A DNA stretch of 5,048 nucleotides from positions 1 through 5,048 of the forward strand of contig JAHENO010000259.1 in NCBI GenBank assembly GCA_018609945.1, given 5' to 3'. Under the pieces are notes generated by a model. It made no database searches. It was given only the letters and a program-made list of their open reading frames with translations, and was not told where the DNA came from. The stretch comes from Haloarculaceae archaeon. Its GTDB lineage: Archaea > Halobacteriota > Halobacteria > Halobacteriales > Haloarculaceae. Both the position numbers and the translations under genes were made by a program. Below are positions 4,776 through 5,048 of this stretch, piece by piece. Positions within the stretch are counted from its first letter, which is position 1. Every line of letters starts with the position of its first letter.

Positions 4776-5048
4776 AGAGGACGGCGCTGGCGTCGTCGAT
4801 ACCGTACTCCTCGAGGGTCGCCTCGGCCTCGCTGTAGTCCATCCCGGCCGCAATCTCATCAGCCAGATCATCGAGCACTGCCGGACGAACCAAGGTCCGG
4901 CCGACGCGCTCGTGTTCCGGGAAGGCCTTGCCCTCGATTGCGCTCTCGCTGACGCCATGCTCGGCGGCGACCGATTCGAGCGTCACCACGTCGGCCTCGG
5001 GCCGCAGTTCCTCGGGCAGGTCGGCGGCCGCCTCGGCGACCAGCCGCT
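4711..5048 (-). CDS. C-terminal part of an unidentified haloarchaeal protein (runs off the window)
   Basis: The reading frame is open from the right edge to the stop at 4711-4713, giving at least 111 residues of the C-terminus. A GTG at 4987-4989 is internal, because the frame continues upstream as ...DLPEELRPEAD. The visible part is acidic and mostly helical. A helix-turn-helix-like stretch, TLESVAAEHGVSESAI, is followed by AFPEHERVGRTLVRPAVLDD, a second helical unit (LADEIAAGMDYSEAEATLEE, YGIDDASAVL) and the conserved-looking tail RLGYRVAWEGLGGGTVRER. There is no signal or membrane segment. It may be the end of a DUF790/Bax1-type nuclease, but I cannot confirm this without the N-terminus. 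Its 3' end is duplicated at 4083-4147. The coding call is strong; the identity is open. Confidence 0.8.
   Translation of the reverse strand, partial: RLVAEAAADLPEELRPEADVVTLESVAAEHGVSESAIEGKAFPEHERVGRTLVRPAVLDDLADEIAAGMDYSEAEATLEEYGIDDASAVLSRLGYRVAWEGLGGGTVRERG

Overview
The window looks like a stretch of haloarchaeal chromosome (class Halobacteria). The DNA is GC-rich with G/C-ending codons, the predicted proteins are very acidic, several start codons have a TATA-like box about 26-30 nt upstream with no leader (leaderless transcription), and the protein families match haloarchaeal housekeeping proteins. The dihydrofolate reductase closely resembles my recollection of the Haloferax volcanii enzyme. 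The genus cannot be fixed from the sequence alone.

Layout. 46-1095 (+) is a cytosolic BNR/Asp-box beta-propeller protein. It converges, with 7 nt between the stops, on 1103-1837 (-), a PAC2-family proteasome assembly chaperone whose C-terminus is a HbYX-type tripeptide. A short divergent spacer (1838-1923) holds promoter elements. It leads into a two-gene operon (+): 1924-2829, an RsmB/NOP-type RNA m5C methyltransferase, and 2829-3380, a stand-alone PUA-like protein resembling the C-terminal domain of RsmF. The two genes overlap by one base, and a strong Shine-Dalgarno sequence precedes the second. The intergenic region 3381-3589 contains a 20-bp perfect inverted repeat and then the promoter of dihydrofolate reductase (3590-4072, +).

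The most interesting part is 4083-4775. The last 21 codons or so of the partial minus-strand gene at the right edge (4711 to beyond 5048) are present a second time, as an orphan fragment just downstream of the DHFR gene (4083-4147). The two copies match at 59 of 65 positions. Four of the six differences are silent third-position changes and the other two lie in the last sense codon. Between the copies is a compact two-gene module with its own promoter: a DUF2283-family protein (4184-4399) and a small DUF4258/PBECR-like putative nuclease (4396-4704), overlapping by 4 nt. The simplest reading is that a toxin-antitoxin-like cassette entered at the 3' end of this gene together with a slightly diverged gene tail from a related genome, leaving the host gene intact and the old tail stranded.

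The genes fall into housekeeping functions (RNA modification, proteasome assembly, folate reduction) plus one accessory cassette. No tRNA, rRNA, CRISPR array, integrase or transposase is visible.
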